This document shows positions 8,926 through 17,172 of a stretch of DNA of 49,754 nt, in pieces. The DNA is taken from assembly GCF_002386445.1 (NCBI RefSeq), contig NZ_DGIR01000025.1, positions 64,084-113,837 of the forward strand, in the 5' to 3' direction. How positions within the stretch are numbered: position 1 is the stretch's first letter; each line of letters begins with the position of its first letter. The DNA comes from Pseudomonas sp. UBA4617 (lineage in GTDB: Bacteria; Pseudomonadota; Gammaproteobacteria; Pseudomonadales; Pseudomonadaceae). Under the pieces are notes generated by a model that was given only the letters and a program-made list of their open reading frames with translations, searched no databases and was not told the DNA's origin. The position numbers and the translations under genes are program-made.

Positions 8926-10257
8926 TCAAGCCGGGACTGCTTCCCCAGGCAACTCCAGCCTGGCCACGAATCCGCCCTGTGGGTGGTTCTCCAGCACCAG
9001 GCTGCCGCCATGGCGCTCCGCCGCCTTGCGTGCAATCGCCAACCCCAGCCCATGCCCCGGCGCTTCCTGCCCCGGCGCGCGGAAGAATGGCTCACCGAGC
9101 TGTTGCAGATGCTCGGCCGCCGCCCCGGGCCCATGGTCGCGTACGCTCACCAGGATGCGGCCTTGCTCGCGCGCGGCGCTGATTTCGATCGGCTGGCCCA
9201 CCGGGTTGAAGCGCAGCGCGTTGCGTAGCAGGTTGTCCACGGCGCGCTCGATCAGCGTTGGCCAACCTTGCAAGGTCAAGCCCGGCTGCGCCTCCAGGCG
9301 CACGTCCTGCTCCGGCGCACTGAGCTGTGCATCCTTGCGCACGCTGCCGAGCACGGCATTGAGGTCGACCGGCTCGGCATGGGCCTGTTCGGCATCGACC
9401 CGCGCCAGAGTGAGTATTTCGCTGATCAGGTCTTCCAGACGGTCGCATTCGCGAGTCAGCCGCGGCCACAGCGCCTCCCGCTGCCCAGGTTCGGCGCGCT
9501 CGGCCAGGGCCAGGGCGATGCGCAGCCTTGCCAGCGGTGAGCGCAGTTCATGGGACACGTCGCGCAACAACTGGCGCTGGCTGCCGATGGTGCTTTGCAG
9601 GCGTGCGCCCATCTTGTTGAAGTCCTTGGCCAGCACGCCGAACTCGTCGCGCCGCGCCGCCAGTTGCGCCAGGCTGTTCTGCTGGTAGGTGGTCTGGCCC
9701 AGGTCGTGCACGGCGCTGCGCAGGCGGCTGAGCGGGCGGGTGATTGACAGCGTTACCAACAGGCTGAACAGGGTCAGTACCACCAGTGCGATCCCCAGGG
9801 CGCTGAGCGGCCACAGCAGGCTTTCACGGTGCCAGGCAACCAGTGCCGGGTGGGGGATACGGTAGATCAGCAGGTAGGTCTCGCCTGTGTCGGGGCTGGT
9901 GTATTCCTCGGTCAGCCGGCGCCAGGGCAGGCGCCGCTGGTCGTTGTGCTGGCGTGCCTCCAAAGCTGCCGCACGGCGCGGGAAGGTGCCGGGCACGACG
10001 GCTTCGCCACTGTCGTCGAGCACTTGCACGTCGATCTTGAAGCGCTCTTTGCGTCGTTCCAGGAACTGCTGGGCCGAAGCCAGGCCTTCCTGCTCGTAGT
10101 GCCTGGCCCACTGGCTGGCCAAGGTATTGAGGCCCGGGTGGCGGCTCAGGATCCAGGCATCCTGGTTGAGCATGTGGCCCAGCAGGATCGACAGGCCCGC
10201 GACCAGGGCGATGGCCAGCCAGAAACTGGCCAGGACGCGCCAGAACAGTGAACGCAA
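8926..10257 (-). CDS. cpxA: Cpx-type sensor histidine kinase
   Basis: This protein of about 443 residues has an N-terminal membrane helix (5-27), a periplasmic sensor (about 28-150), a second membrane helix (about 155-178) and a HAMP domain. The dimerisation domain carries the phospho-acceptor His in SHELRSPLARL, and the ATPase shows DNLLRNALRF (N box), RDHGPG and GHGLGLAIARKAAERHGG. It resembles the P. aeruginosa CpxS/CpxA sensor beside a Spy-like gene and CpxR. Start choice matters: AGGAGG directly abuts an upstream in-frame GTG (10263), while TTG at 10257 lies 5 nt after it and is the better start. A terminator hairpin separates it from the upstream Spy-like gene. Confidence 0.9.
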   Translation of the reverse strand: MRSLFWRVLASFWLAIALVAGLSILLGHMLNQDAWILSRHPGLNTLASQWARHYEQEGLASAQQFLERRKERFKIDVQVLDDSGEAVVPGTFPRRAAALEARQHNDQRRLPWRRLTEEYTSPDTGETYLLIYRIPHPALVAWHRESLLWPLSALGIALVVLTLFSLLVTLSITRPLSRLRSAVHDLGQTTYQQNSLAQLAARRDEFGVLAKDFNKMGARLQSTIGSQRQLLRDVSHELRSPLARLRIALALAERAEPGQREALWPRLTRECDRLEDLISEILTLARVDAEQAHAEPVDLNAVLGSVRKDAQLSAPEQDVRLEAQPGLTLQGWPTLIERAVDNLLRNALRFNPVGQPIEISAAREQGRILVSVRDHGPGAAAEHLQQLGEPFFRAPGQEAPGHGLGLAIARKAAERHGGSLVLENHPQGGFVARLELPGEAVPA

Positions 10258-10273
10258 GTGCACCTCCTAAACG

Positions 10274-10304
10274 GAAAAACCCGGCCCGCTCTGGGCGGGC
10301 CGGG
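10274..10304 (-). terminator. Intrinsic terminator after the Spy/CpxP-like gene
   Basis: A perfect 10-bp GC stem (CCCGGCCCGC at 10280-10289 with its complement at 10295-10304, loop TCTGG) is followed on the minus strand by TTTTTCC. It ends the Spy-like transcript just before cpxA, so cpxA depends on read-through or its own promoter. Confidence 0.85.
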
Positions 10305-10318
10305 CACAAGCTGTCAGC

Positions 10319-10735
10319 TTACTGGGCCTTGGTGCCTTTTTCAGCTTTCCAGGCCTGGAACTCCTGCCACTCGGCTTTACGGGCGGCGCGTTCCTTCTGC
10401 AACTCGTCGAACTGCTTCTGCTGCTCCGGCTTGAGCAGGGCACGGACCGCGCTGTCGGTCTTGTCGCGGCTGGCCTGCAGCTCGTCCTTCATGGCCTTCT
10501 GGTCGGCCGCTGGCAGCTTGGACAGGTAGCGCTCGGTGATCTCGCGGCGCTGCTTCATCTGTTCGCCCATCAGCTTGCCGATCTGCTGGCGCTGGTCACG
10601 GCTCAGGTCCAGCTGGTGGAACGGCGCGTCACCGCGATGATGCGGGCCGCCGTGGCGCGGGCCGTCTTCAGGCATGGCCAGGGCCACGGTCGGCAGGGCG
10701 GCGGCGAACATCAGGGCGATAAGGGTCTTGCGCAT
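10319..10735 (-). CDS. Spy/CpxP-family periplasmic protein (LTxxQ motif)
   Basis: This 138-residue protein has a clear signal peptide (residues 1-20, MRKTLIALMFAAALPTVALA). The mature part is charged and helical, with two LTxxQ-like motifs, LSRDQRQQI and LLKPEQQKQF, as in the Spy/CpxP chaperone family. Such proteins chaperone misfolded periplasmic proteins and, in CpxP, dampen the CpxA sensor. The N-terminal mature region is His-rich (HGGPHHRGDAPFHQ), suggesting metal sensing or binding (inference). It lies between cpxR and cpxA and has a CpxR-type box upstream. Confidence 0.92.
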   Translation of the reverse strand: MRKTLIALMFAAALPTVALAMPEDGPRHGGPHHRGDAPFHQLDLSRDQRQQIGKLMGEQMKQRREITERYLSKLPAADQKAMKDELQASRDKTDSAVRALLKPEQQKQFDELQKERAARKAEWQEFQAWKAEKGTKAQ

Positions 10736-10815
10736 GGTGTCTCTCCTTTCATGGGCCGGTGTCTACCGGATGAACACAGTCTAGGGAGAGCACCGTCAAG
10801 CGCCGTCAGCGGAGG

Positions 10816-10831
10816 GTAAAGGCTCGGTAAA
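10816..10831 (-). promoter_or_regulatory. Candidate CpxR box upstream of the Spy-like gene
   Basis: GTAAA-N6-GTAAA occurs on the plus strand (10816-10820 and 10827-10831). This matches the enterobacterial CpxR consensus of two GTAAA direct repeats with 4-8 bp spacing. It sits about 80-95 bp upstream of the Spy-like start codon, inside the short gap after cpxR. Confidence 0.65.
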
Positions 10832-10836
10832 GAGGG

Positions 10837-11514
10837 TCAGAGGCAGTAGTAATAGCCGCGGCTGCGCAGGGCCACGATGCGCGGGCGGCCATCGGTGTGC
10901 GGGCCGATCTTCTTGCGCAGGTTGCTGACGTGCATGTCCAGGCTGCGGTCGTACAGGGTCAGTTTGCGGCCCAGGCCGATCTGCGCCAGTTCCTGCTTGT
11001 CCAGCGGCTCGCCCGGTTGGCGCAGCAGGGCTTCGAGAATGCGGCTCTCGGACAGGGTCAGGGTCATTTCGCGGCCATCGATGCTGGCCACGCCACGGGC
11101 AGGGCTGTAGACCAGGTCGCCCAGCTCCACCTGGCTGCTGGTGGCGGCAGGGTGGCTGCGGCGCAGCACGGCGCGCAGGCGGGCGGTGAGTTCACGTGGG
11201 TCGCACGGTTTGGCCAGGTAATCGTCGGCGCCCAGTTCCAGGCCGAGAATGCGGTCCAGCGGTTCGCCGCGGGCCGAAAGCATTACCACTGGCAGCTCGG
11301 CATGCTCGCTGCGCAACTGCTTGAGCAGCTCCAGGCCACTGCCATCGGGCAGCATCACATCCAGTACCACGGCCGCCGGGGCATGCGTGGCCAGGGCCTG
11401 GCGGGCGCTCTTGCCATCATGGCAGGCACGCACGGTGAACCCTTCCTGGGTCAGCCAGCTGCCAAGCAGTTCGCACAGTTCCTGGTCATCATCAATCAGT
11501 AACAGCTCGCTCAT
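10837..11514 (-). CDS. cpxR: OmpR/PhoB-family response regulator CpxR
   Basis: This 225-residue protein has a receiver domain (about 1-115) with acidic pocket DDD at 8-10, phospho-acceptor Asp52 (LDVMLPDGSG) and Lys102 (YLAKP). A winged-helix DNA-binding domain (about 130-225) contains LTLSESRILEALLRQPG and LYDRSLDMHVSNLRKKIG. It sits first in the minus-strand order cpxR, Spy-like gene, cpxA, as in P. aeruginosa, where CpxR controls envelope stress and efflux genes. ATG at 11514 gives the standard family length. Confidence 0.93.
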   Translation of the reverse strand: MSELLLIDDDQELCELLGSWLTQEGFTVRACHDGKSARQALATHAPAAVVLDVMLPDGSGLELLKQLRSEHAELPVVMLSARGEPLDRILGLELGADDYLAKPCDPRELTARLRAVLRRSHPAATSSQVELGDLVYSPARGVASIDGREMTLTLSESRILEALLRQPGEPLDKQELAQIGLGRKLTLYDRSLDMHVSNLRKKIGPHTDGRPRIVALRSRGYYYCL

Positions 11515-11611
11515 GACTCACTCAATTCAACCATTGACGGCGACTATTCGGCCCGCCAGTGGCAAAGATACCGCAGACTGATGGCAATCGTATAACTGCC
11601 GGCACCGCGCC

Positions 11612-11641
11612 AGCCTTCGCGAGCAAGCCCGCGAAAGATGC
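11612..11641. repeat. Short REP-like hairpin
   Basis: TTCGCG and CGCGAA arms around GAGCAAGCC form a degenerate REP palindrome in the gap between cpxR and yciI. Confidence 0.5.
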
Positions 11642-11655
11642 CGACGCGTATCAGG

Positions 11656-11955
11656 TCAAGGCAGCACTTGCTTGAATGGCTTGACCACAACCTTGTCGTA
11701 TACGCCCGCTGCAATGTAAGGGTCGGCATCGGCCCAGGCCTGCGCCGCCGCCAGGGAAGCGAACTCGGCAACGATCAGGCTGCCGCTGAAACCCGCTTCG
11801 CCCGGGTCATTGCTATCGATGGCCGGGTGCGGGCCGGCCAGCACCACGCGGCCTTCGGCTTTCAGTTGCTGCAGGCGCTCGATGTGCGCCGGGCGGGCAG
11901 CCAGGCGTTTTTCCAGGGAGTTTGCGACGTCGCTGGCGATGATGGCGTAGAGCAT
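11656..11955 (-). CDS. yciI: YciI family protein
   Basis: This 99-residue protein with a dimeric ferredoxin-like fold matches YciI. It has MLYAIIASDV at the start, RPAHIERLQQL with the conserved R-HL His, GPHPAID, GSLIVAEFASLAAAQAWADADPY and a C-terminal KPFKQVLP. The His and Asp residues form the presumed active site of the family, but no reaction is firmly known. The start ATG at 11953-11955 lies 1 nt beyond the yciB stop, so the two are translationally coupled. A good AAGGA site lies within the end of yciB. Confidence 0.92.
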   Translation of the reverse strand: MLYAIIASDVANSLEKRLAARPAHIERLQQLKAEGRVVLAGPHPAIDSNDPGEAGFSGSLIVAEFASLAAAQAWADADPYIAAGVYDKVVVKPFKQVLP

Positions 11956-11956
11956 G

Positions 11957-12550
11957 TCAATCCTTGGGTTTGGAGGTAGAAGGGTCGTCGTGCAGGTGGC
12001 GCGACAGGTACACACCTTGCGCCACCAGGAACATCACGGTCATGCCCAGGCTGCCGAACACCTTGAAGTCGACCCAGAAGTCCTGGAAGGTGAAGGCGAC
12101 GAACAGGTTGGCCGCGCCGCAGAACAGGAAAAAGCCGATCCAGGCCAGGTTCAGGCGGGTCCAGATGAGGTCGGGCAGGCTCAGCGCATGGCCCATGATG
12201 CGCTTGATCAGCACCCGGTCGCCGATGAAGTGGCTGCCGGCGAAGCCCAGGGCGAACAGCCAGTTGACCACCGGCGCCTTCCACTTGAGGAAGGTTTCGC
12301 TGTGGAAGGTCAAGGTCAGGCCGCCGAACACCAGGCACGCCACCAAAGTCAGCCACTGGCCCTTCTCCAGCTTGCGCTGACGCAGGAACAGCGCGCCGTA
12401 GACCACCAGCGAGCTGATGATCAGCATGGCCGTGGCGCTGTAGATCCCGCCGAATTCGAAGCTGTGGCCGGCGACCTCCATGGGGCGCGGGTCGAGCTTG
12501 TAGACGATGAAGAACAGCAACAGCGGAATGAAATCGATGAATTGTTTCAC
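11957..12550 (-). CDS. yciB: YciB/IspZ inner-membrane protein (septation protein A)
   Basis: This 197-residue protein with five or six membrane segments matches YciB: FIDFIPLLLFFIVYK at the N-terminus, SETFLKWKAPVVNWLFALGF, then WTRLNLAWIGFFLFCGAANLFVAF and FWVDFKVFGSLG. In E. coli and Shigella it is linked to cell envelope synthesis and normal septation. The frame is open further upstream, but the family begins VKQFIDF, which here means a GTG start at 12550. It is coupled to yciI downstream and divergent from rnm. Confidence 0.93.
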   Translation of the reverse strand: MKQFIDFIPLLLFFIVYKLDPRPMEVAGHSFEFGGIYSATAMLIISSLVVYGALFLRQRKLEKGQWLTLVACLVFGGLTLTFHSETFLKWKAPVVNWLFALGFAGSHFIGDRVLIKRIMGHALSLPDLIWTRLNLAWIGFFLFCGAANLFVAFTFQDFWVDFKVFGSLGMTVMFLVAQGVYLSRHLHDDPSTSKPKD

Positions 12551-12617
12551 AATGGCAGCCAGAATCGGGATGTGACGGCATAATAACAAACATCGATTCC
12601 AGCGAAAGCGCTCCTCC

Positions 12618-13478
12618 ATGAATGTTGATCTGCACTGTCACAGCACGGCCTCCGACGGCGCCCTGTCGCCTTCGGCGCTGGTCGCCCGGGCCCATGAGCA
12701 CGGGGTGCAAACGCTGGCACTGACCGACCATGACACCATCGAGGGCCTGCCCGAGGCGCGCCAGGCCTGCCGCGACAAGGGCATGCACTGGGTCAGCGGG
12801 GTGGAGCTGTCGTGCACCTGGGGCGGCGCGACCATCCATGTGCTGGGCTATGATTTCCCGCTCGACGCGCCGCCGCTGCTGGCGGCGATCGAAGCGCTGC
12901 ACCGTGGCCGCTGGCTGCGCGCCGAAGAAATCGACAAACGGCTGGCGGCCAAGGGCATGCCCGGCGCCCTCGAAGGCGCCCGCGCCGTGCAGCACGAACT
13001 GGGCGACAGTGGCAACGCCCCGGCGCGCCCGCATTTTGCCGAATACCTGGTGCGTGCCGGGCACGTCAAGGACCGCGGCGAGGCGTTTCGCAAGTGGCTG
13101 GGCGCCGGCAAGCTGGGCGATGTCAAGCAGCATTGGCCGAGCCTCGATGAAACCGTTGCCACCCTGCGCCAGTCCAACGCTTGGGTGAGCCTGGCGCATC
13201 CCATGCACTACGACCTGACCCGCAGCAAGCGCAGAAGGCTGATTGCCGACTATATTCAGGCAGGCGGGCAGGCACTGGAGGTGGTCAACGGAATGATGCC
13301 GGCCGAGCAGGTGGGCACGATGTCCATCCTCACCCGTGAGTTCGGCCTGCTGGCAAGCGCTGGCAGTGACTTCCACGGCCCCGGCACCTGGGGCGAGATC
13401 GGTGCCTACCGGCCTTTGCCCGAGGACCTGCCACCTCTGTGGCGCCGATTCAGCCATGAACAGCCTTTGGCGGTATGA
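12618..13478 (+). CDS. rnm: PHP-domain 5'-3' exoribonuclease RNase AM / 3',5'-nucleoside bisphosphate phosphatase
   Basis: This 286-residue protein has a PHP domain. Metal ligands are visible in DLHCHSTASDG, LTDHDTIEG, GVELSC, SLAHPMHYD and SAGSDFHGPG. This matches the YciV/TrpH/RnaAM family, which trims 5' ends of rRNAs and degrades short RNAs and pAp. Start ATG at 12618. It opens a rightward cluster with yciO, scpA and scpB in which the genes nearly touch. It is divergent from yciB, the usual arrangement in pseudomonads. Confidence 0.92.
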   Translation: MNVDLHCHSTASDGALSPSALVARAHEHGVQTLALTDHDTIEGLPEARQACRDKGMHWVSGVELSCTWGGATIHVLGYDFPLDAPPLLAAIEALHRGRWLRAEEIDKRLAAKGMPGALEGARAVQHELGDSGNAPARPHFAEYLVRAGHVKDRGEAFRKWLGAGKLGDVKQHWPSLDETVATLRQSNAWVSLAHPMHYDLTRSKRRRLIADYIQAGGQALEVVNGMMPAEQVGTMSILTREFGLLASAGSDFHGPGTWGEIGAYRPLPEDLPPLWRRFSHEQPLAV

Positions 13479-13491
13479 ACAGGACGACTAC

Positions 13492-14121
13492 GTGAGCCAA
13501 TTTTTCCAGATTCATCCGGAGAACCCCCAGCCGCGGCTGATCCGCCAGGCGGTGGAGATCATCCGCAAGGGCGGCGTGGTGGTGTATCCGACCGACTCGG
13601 CCTACGCCCTGGGCTGCCAGATCGGCGACAAGGCGGCGATCGAACGGGTGCGACGCCTGCGCGGCCTGGACAAGACCCACAATTTCACCCTGATGTGCTG
13701 TGACATGTCGCAGTTGGGGCTGTATGCCAAGGTCGATACCGGCACCTTCCGCCTGCTCAAGGCGCATGTGCCGGGGCCTTATACCTTCATTCTCAATGGC
13801 ACCCGCGAAGTACCGCGCCTGCTGCTGCACGAAAAGCGCCGCACCATCGGCCTGCGCGTGCCAGACCATGCCATTACCCTGGCCTTGCTCGCCGAGCTGG
13901 GCGAGCCGCTGATGAGCGTGAGCCTGATCCTGCCGGGCGACGACGAGCCGATGACCGACCCGTACGAGATTCGCGAGCGCCTGGAGCATCATGTCGACCT
14001 GGTGATCGACGGCGGTTTTGGCGACCTCAAGGCCTCGACCATCATCGACCTGTCCGGTGACGAGCCGGAGCTGATCCGCGAAGGCTGCGGCGACCCCACG
14101 CCATTCCTGGTCAACGCGTGA
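13492..14121 (+). CDS. yciO: YciO, Sua5/YrdC-family protein
   Basis: This 209-residue protein has a Sua5/YrdC/YwlC fold: GGVVVYPTDSAYALGCQIGDK, RRLRGLDKTHNFTLMC, GPYTFILNG and RTIGLRVPDH. The YrdC family makes threonylcarbamoyl-AMP for tRNA t6A; YciO is a paralogue whose activity is weaker or different. I favour the GTG start at 13492 (VSQFFQIHPENPQ) because AGGA lies 7 nt upstream and the protein begins like other YciO proteins. ATG at 13456 would overlap rnm and add 12 residues. It overlaps scpA by 4 nt. Confidence 0.9.
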   Translation: MSQFFQIHPENPQPRLIRQAVEIIRKGGVVVYPTDSAYALGCQIGDKAAIERVRRLRGLDKTHNFTLMCCDMSQLGLYAKVDTGTFRLLKAHVPGPYTFILNGTREVPRLLLHEKRRTIGLRVPDHAITLALLAELGEPLMSVSLILPGDDEPMTDPYEIRERLEHHVDLVIDGGFGDLKASTIIDLSGDEPELIREGCGDPTPFLVNA

Positions 14122-14972
14122 GCCAGGTCGAAACACCCGAGGCACCGCCCGAACTGGCCGAGGCGCCGCGGCAACTGCAGCTGGCGCTGGTCTATGGCGA
14201 AGCCCTGACCGAGCTGCCGCTGGACCTGTACATCCCGCCGGACGCGCTGGAGGTCATCCTCGAAGCTTTCGAAGGCCCGCTGGACCTGTTGCTGTACCTG
14301 ATCCGCAAGCAGAACATCGACATCCTCGACATCCCGGTGGCGGAAATCACCCGCCAGTACATGGGTTATGTGGAGCTGATGAAGAGCGTGCGCCTGGAGC
14401 TGGCGGCCGAATACCTGGTGATGGCCGCCATGCTCGCCGAGATCAAGTCGCGCATGCTGCTGCCGCGCTCGGCCGATGTCGAGGAGGACGAGGGCGACCC
14501 ACGCGCCGAACTGATCCGCCGCCTGCAGGAGTATGAGCGTTTCAAGGCTGCCGCCGAAGGCATCGATGGGTTGCCCCGGGTTGGCCGCGAGGTCGTGGTG
14601 CCACGCCTGGAGGCACCGCAGGCCAAGGTGCGCAAGCTGTTGCCCCAGGTCAGCCTGGAAGAGCTGCTGGTGTCCATGGCCGAGGTGATGCGCCGCAACG
14701 ACTTGTTCGAGAGCCACCAGATCACCCGTGAGACCCTGTCCACCCGGGAACGCATGAGCCTGGTGCTGGAGCGCCTGAAGGGCGGCGGCTTCGTGCCGTT
14801 CGTCGAGCTGTTTGCTGCCGAGGAGGGCAAGCTGGGCGTGGTGGTGACCTTCATGGCGATCCTTGAGCTGGTGAAGGAATCGCTGGTCGAACTGGTGCAG
14901 AATGAACCCTTCGCCGCCATCCACGTGCGGCTTCGCCCGGCGCTTGTAGAAGAACCTGATGAACCTGAATGA
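14118..14972 (+). CDS. scpA: Segregation and condensation protein A
   Basis: This 284-residue kleisin matches ScpA. The hallmark FEGPLDLLLYLIRKQNIDILDIPVAEI begins near residue 52, followed by YLVMAAMLAEIKSRMLLP, a long helical linker and a C-terminal winged-helix region (VTFMAILELVKESLVEL). With Smc and ScpB it forms the condensin-like complex. The start is GTG in a GTGA overlap with the yciO stop, so it is probably translationally coupled; no ribosome-binding site is obvious. The 3' end overlaps scpB by 14 nt. Confidence 0.95.
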   Translation: MSQVETPEAPPELAEAPRQLQLALVYGEALTELPLDLYIPPDALEVILEAFEGPLDLLLYLIRKQNIDILDIPVAEITRQYMGYVELMKSVRLELAAEYLVMAAMLAEIKSRMLLPRSADVEEDEGDPRAELIRRLQEYERFKAAAEGIDGLPRVGREVVVPRLEAPQAKVRKLLPQVSLEELLVSMAEVMRRNDLFESHQITRETLSTRERMSLVLERLKGGGFVPFVELFAAEEGKLGVVVTFMAILELVKESLVELVQNEPFAAIHVRLRPALVEEPDEPE

Positions 14973-15729
14973 ACCCCGTGACCTGGCGTCGCTGATCGAG
15001 GCCTTCCTGCTGGCTTCGGGCAAGCCGCAATCGCTGGAACGCCTGTACGAGCTGTTCGAAGAGGCCGAACGGCCAGAGCCCAAGGTCTTCAAGCAGGCCC
15101 TGGAGCTGCTGGGCACATCGTGCACTGGCCGTGCCTTCGAACTCAAGGAAGTGGCCAGCGGCTACCGCCTGCAGATTCGCGAAGACTTTGCCCCCTGGGT
15201 CGGGCGCCTGTGGGAAGAGCGCCCGCAGCGCTATTCACGCGCGCTGCTGGAAACCTTGGCCTTGATCGCCTACCGCCAGCCGATCACCCGTGGCGAGATC
15301 GAGGATGTGCGTGGGGTGGCGGTGAACAGCAACATCATCAAGACCCTCATGGAGCGCGAGTGGGTTCGCGTGGTCGGTTACCGCGAGGTGCCCGGGCGGC
15401 CGGCGATGTTCGCCACCACCAAGGGCTTTCTCGATCATTTCAACCTGAAGAGCCTGGACGAACTGCCGGCCCTGGCCGAGCTGCGGGAAATGCAGCCCGA
15501 GCCGCTGCTCGACCCGGATGATGCGCCGGTACCGGCGCACCTGCAGGCGTTGGCCGATGCCAGCCTTGGCGCAGAAGAGCAAGTTGCCGAGCCGAAGGAG
15601 GAGACCAGTTTCCGTAGCCTGCTGGTGGAGCTGGATGCCATGGAAGAAGGGTTGAAGACCGACTTCGATGACTTGCGTGAAGAGGAGCCTGGGGCCTCGA
15701 TGGAGGAAGAGGGCAAGGTGCAGCCCTGA
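14959..15729 (+). CDS. scpB: Segregation and condensation protein B
   Basis: This 256-residue protein has two winged-helix domains of the ScpB family (about 5-80 and 90-165), with ALLETLALIAYRQPITRGEIEDVRGVAVNS, REWVRVVGYREVPGRPAMFATTKGFLDHF and SLDELPAL. The C-terminal 80 residues are acidic and likely disordered. It works with ScpA and Smc in chromosome compaction. It starts at ATG 14959 inside the end of scpA. A REP hairpin follows the stop. Confidence 0.95.
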   Translation: MNLNEPRDLASLIEAFLLASGKPQSLERLYELFEEAERPEPKVFKQALELLGTSCTGRAFELKEVASGYRLQIREDFAPWVGRLWEERPQRYSRALLETLALIAYRQPITRGEIEDVRGVAVNSNIIKTLMEREWVRVVGYREVPGRPAMFATTKGFLDHFNLKSLDELPALAELREMQPEPLLDPDDAPVPAHLQALADASLGAEEQVAEPKEETSFRSLLVELDAMEEGLKTDFDDLREEEPGASMEEEGKVQP

Positions 15730-15746
15730 TTCTTCTGTTGCCTGCA

Positions 15747-15782
15747 CCGGCCTATTCGCGGGTTCACCCGCGAAGAGGCCGG
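15747..15782. repeat. REP hairpin
   Basis: CCGGCCTATTCGCGGGT and CCCGCGAAGAGGCCGG form a near-perfect 36-bp palindromic unit of the P. putida REP type, directly after scpB. Confidence 0.8.
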
Positions 15783-15941
15783 TACTGCCAACACATCACC
15801 ATTAGGCAGATACTCCTGCCAACGCCTACAAAACCTTCTACGCTCCAGTGCGTTCCCGCGTCGAACCGCGTATGATGCGCGGCCTTTTGGCACGTTCGTC
15901 GCCAAGAACCTGTTTTCATTCCTACACCGGGAGGTGCCCAG

Positions 15942-17009
15942 ATGAGTGAGCAAGACCTGCAAGATAGCCAACCTACCCCTCCGTCCGGCGAAAAGCTGCA
16001 GAAAGTGCTGGCGCGTATCGGCGTGGGCTCGCGGCGTGACGTCGAGGCCTGGATCAGCCAGGGCCGTATCAAGGTCAATGGCGTCGAGGCCACCCTTGGC
16101 CAGCGCGTCGACCTGCACGATGCCATTGCCGTGGACGGCAAGCTGATCAAGCGCGAAGAGGCCGCCGAGGCCATCCGCCGGGTGATCATGTACAACAAGC
16201 CCGATGGCGAGATCTGCACCCGTGACGACCCGGAAGGTCGCCCGACCGTGTTCGATCGCCTGCCACGGCCGAAGGAAGGCCGCTGGATCAACATTGGCCG
16301 GCTCGACATCAACACTACCGGCCTGCTGCTGTTCACCACCGATGGTGAGCTGGCCAACCGCCTGATGCACCCCTCCTACGAGATGGACCGTGAGTACGCG
16401 GTGCGTGTGCGCGGCGAAGTCGATGACGAGATGATCGAGCGCCTGAAGGCTGGCGTGATGCTGGAAGACGGCCCGGCCAAGTTCACCGACATCCAGAAGG
16501 CGCCGGGTGGCGAAGGCTTCAACCACTGGTACCACTGCGTGGTGATGGAAGGCCGTAACCGCGAGGTACGTCGCCTGTGGGAATCCCAGGGCATGGTGGT
16601 CAGCCGCCTGAAGCGCGTGCGGTTCGGCCCGGTGTTCCTCAATTCCGACCTGCCGATGGGCCGTTGGCGTGAAATGACCCAGGGCGAAATCGACATCCTC
16701 GCCGCTGAAGTGGGCCTGCAGCCAGTAGCGCTGCCTGCCATGAAACTCAAGGCCAAGGACAAGCTGGAGCGCTTGCAGCGCAAGTCGACCCGCCCGTTGG
16801 GCCGTGGCGAGCGCGTGCGCAGCCTGCGCCCGGCCCACGAAGGCGGCGCTGGCGAGGAACGCCCGGCGCGCCAGCCGCGTGAGGAAGCCCCGCGCAAGAG
16901 CAGCCGTGGCAGCACCGTTGCCGAGCGCCCGAGCGAGATGCGCAAGCGCCCGGGCAAGCCTGACGCTGACAAGCCGACCGGCCGTGGTCGTGGCAAGCCG
17001 CGTGGCTGA
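15942..17009 (+). CDS. rluB: 23S rRNA pseudouridine(2605) synthase
   Basis: This 355-residue protein has an N-terminal S4 RNA-binding domain (EKLQKVLARIGVGSRRDVEAWI, about 18-75) and an RsuA/RluB/E/F pseudouridine synthase domain (about 80-250). The catalytic Asp lies in GRLDINTTGLLLFTTDGELANRLMHPS, and NREVRRLWESQG follows. The last 95 residues are a low-complexity Arg/Lys-rich tail, longer than in E. coli RluB and typical of pseudomonads, which likely aids RNA binding. GGGAGG lies just before ATG 15942. A terminator follows. Confidence 0.94.
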   Translation: MSEQDLQDSQPTPPSGEKLQKVLARIGVGSRRDVEAWISQGRIKVNGVEATLGQRVDLHDAIAVDGKLIKREEAAEAIRRVIMYNKPDGEICTRDDPEGRPTVFDRLPRPKEGRWINIGRLDINTTGLLLFTTDGELANRLMHPSYEMDREYAVRVRGEVDDEMIERLKAGVMLEDGPAKFTDIQKAPGGEGFNHWYHCVVMEGRNREVRRLWESQGMVVSRLKRVRFGPVFLNSDLPMGRWREMTQGEIDILAAEVGLQPVALPAMKLKAKDKLERLQRKSTRPLGRGERVRSLRPAHEGGAGEERPARQPREEAPRKSSRGSTVAERPSEMRKRPGKPDADKPTGRGRGKPRG

Positions 17010-17029
17010 TCGGCCTTTGCGGTAACGAG

Positions 17030-17054
17030 AACCAGCCTTCGGGCTGGTTTTTTT
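17030..17054 (+). terminator. Intrinsic terminator of rluB
   Basis: An 8-bp stem AACCAGCC / GGCTGGTT with a TTCG tetraloop is followed by TTTTT. This is a textbook rho-independent terminator 20 bp after the rluB stop. Confidence 0.92.
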
Positions 17055-17154
17055 ATGCCTGTGGGATTTGCGGCTGCTGCGATGGGCCGCAAAGAGGCCC
17101 AAGACATTGAACAAAAAGAATTTTTCGGACGACTGGCAAGTTCTCGAACCGCCG

Positions 17155-17172
17155 TGTAAAAAAATCTATACA
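17155..17172 (+). promoter_or_regulatory. TyrR/PhhR-type box upstream of the aroP-like permease
   Basis: TGTAAA-N6-TATACA matches the TyrR box TGTAAA-N6-TTTACA at 11 of 12 positions, with the invariant G and C present. A weaker box (TGTAAA-N6-TTGCCG at 17216-17233, 9 of 12) lies 61 bp further on. The regulator would be PhhR, encoded about 9 kb away. Confidence 0.6.

Noticed and set aside
11862..13457. A 531-codon minus-strand frame across rnm and yciB
   Set aside because: It crosses two divergent, well recognised genes; the protein resembles no family.
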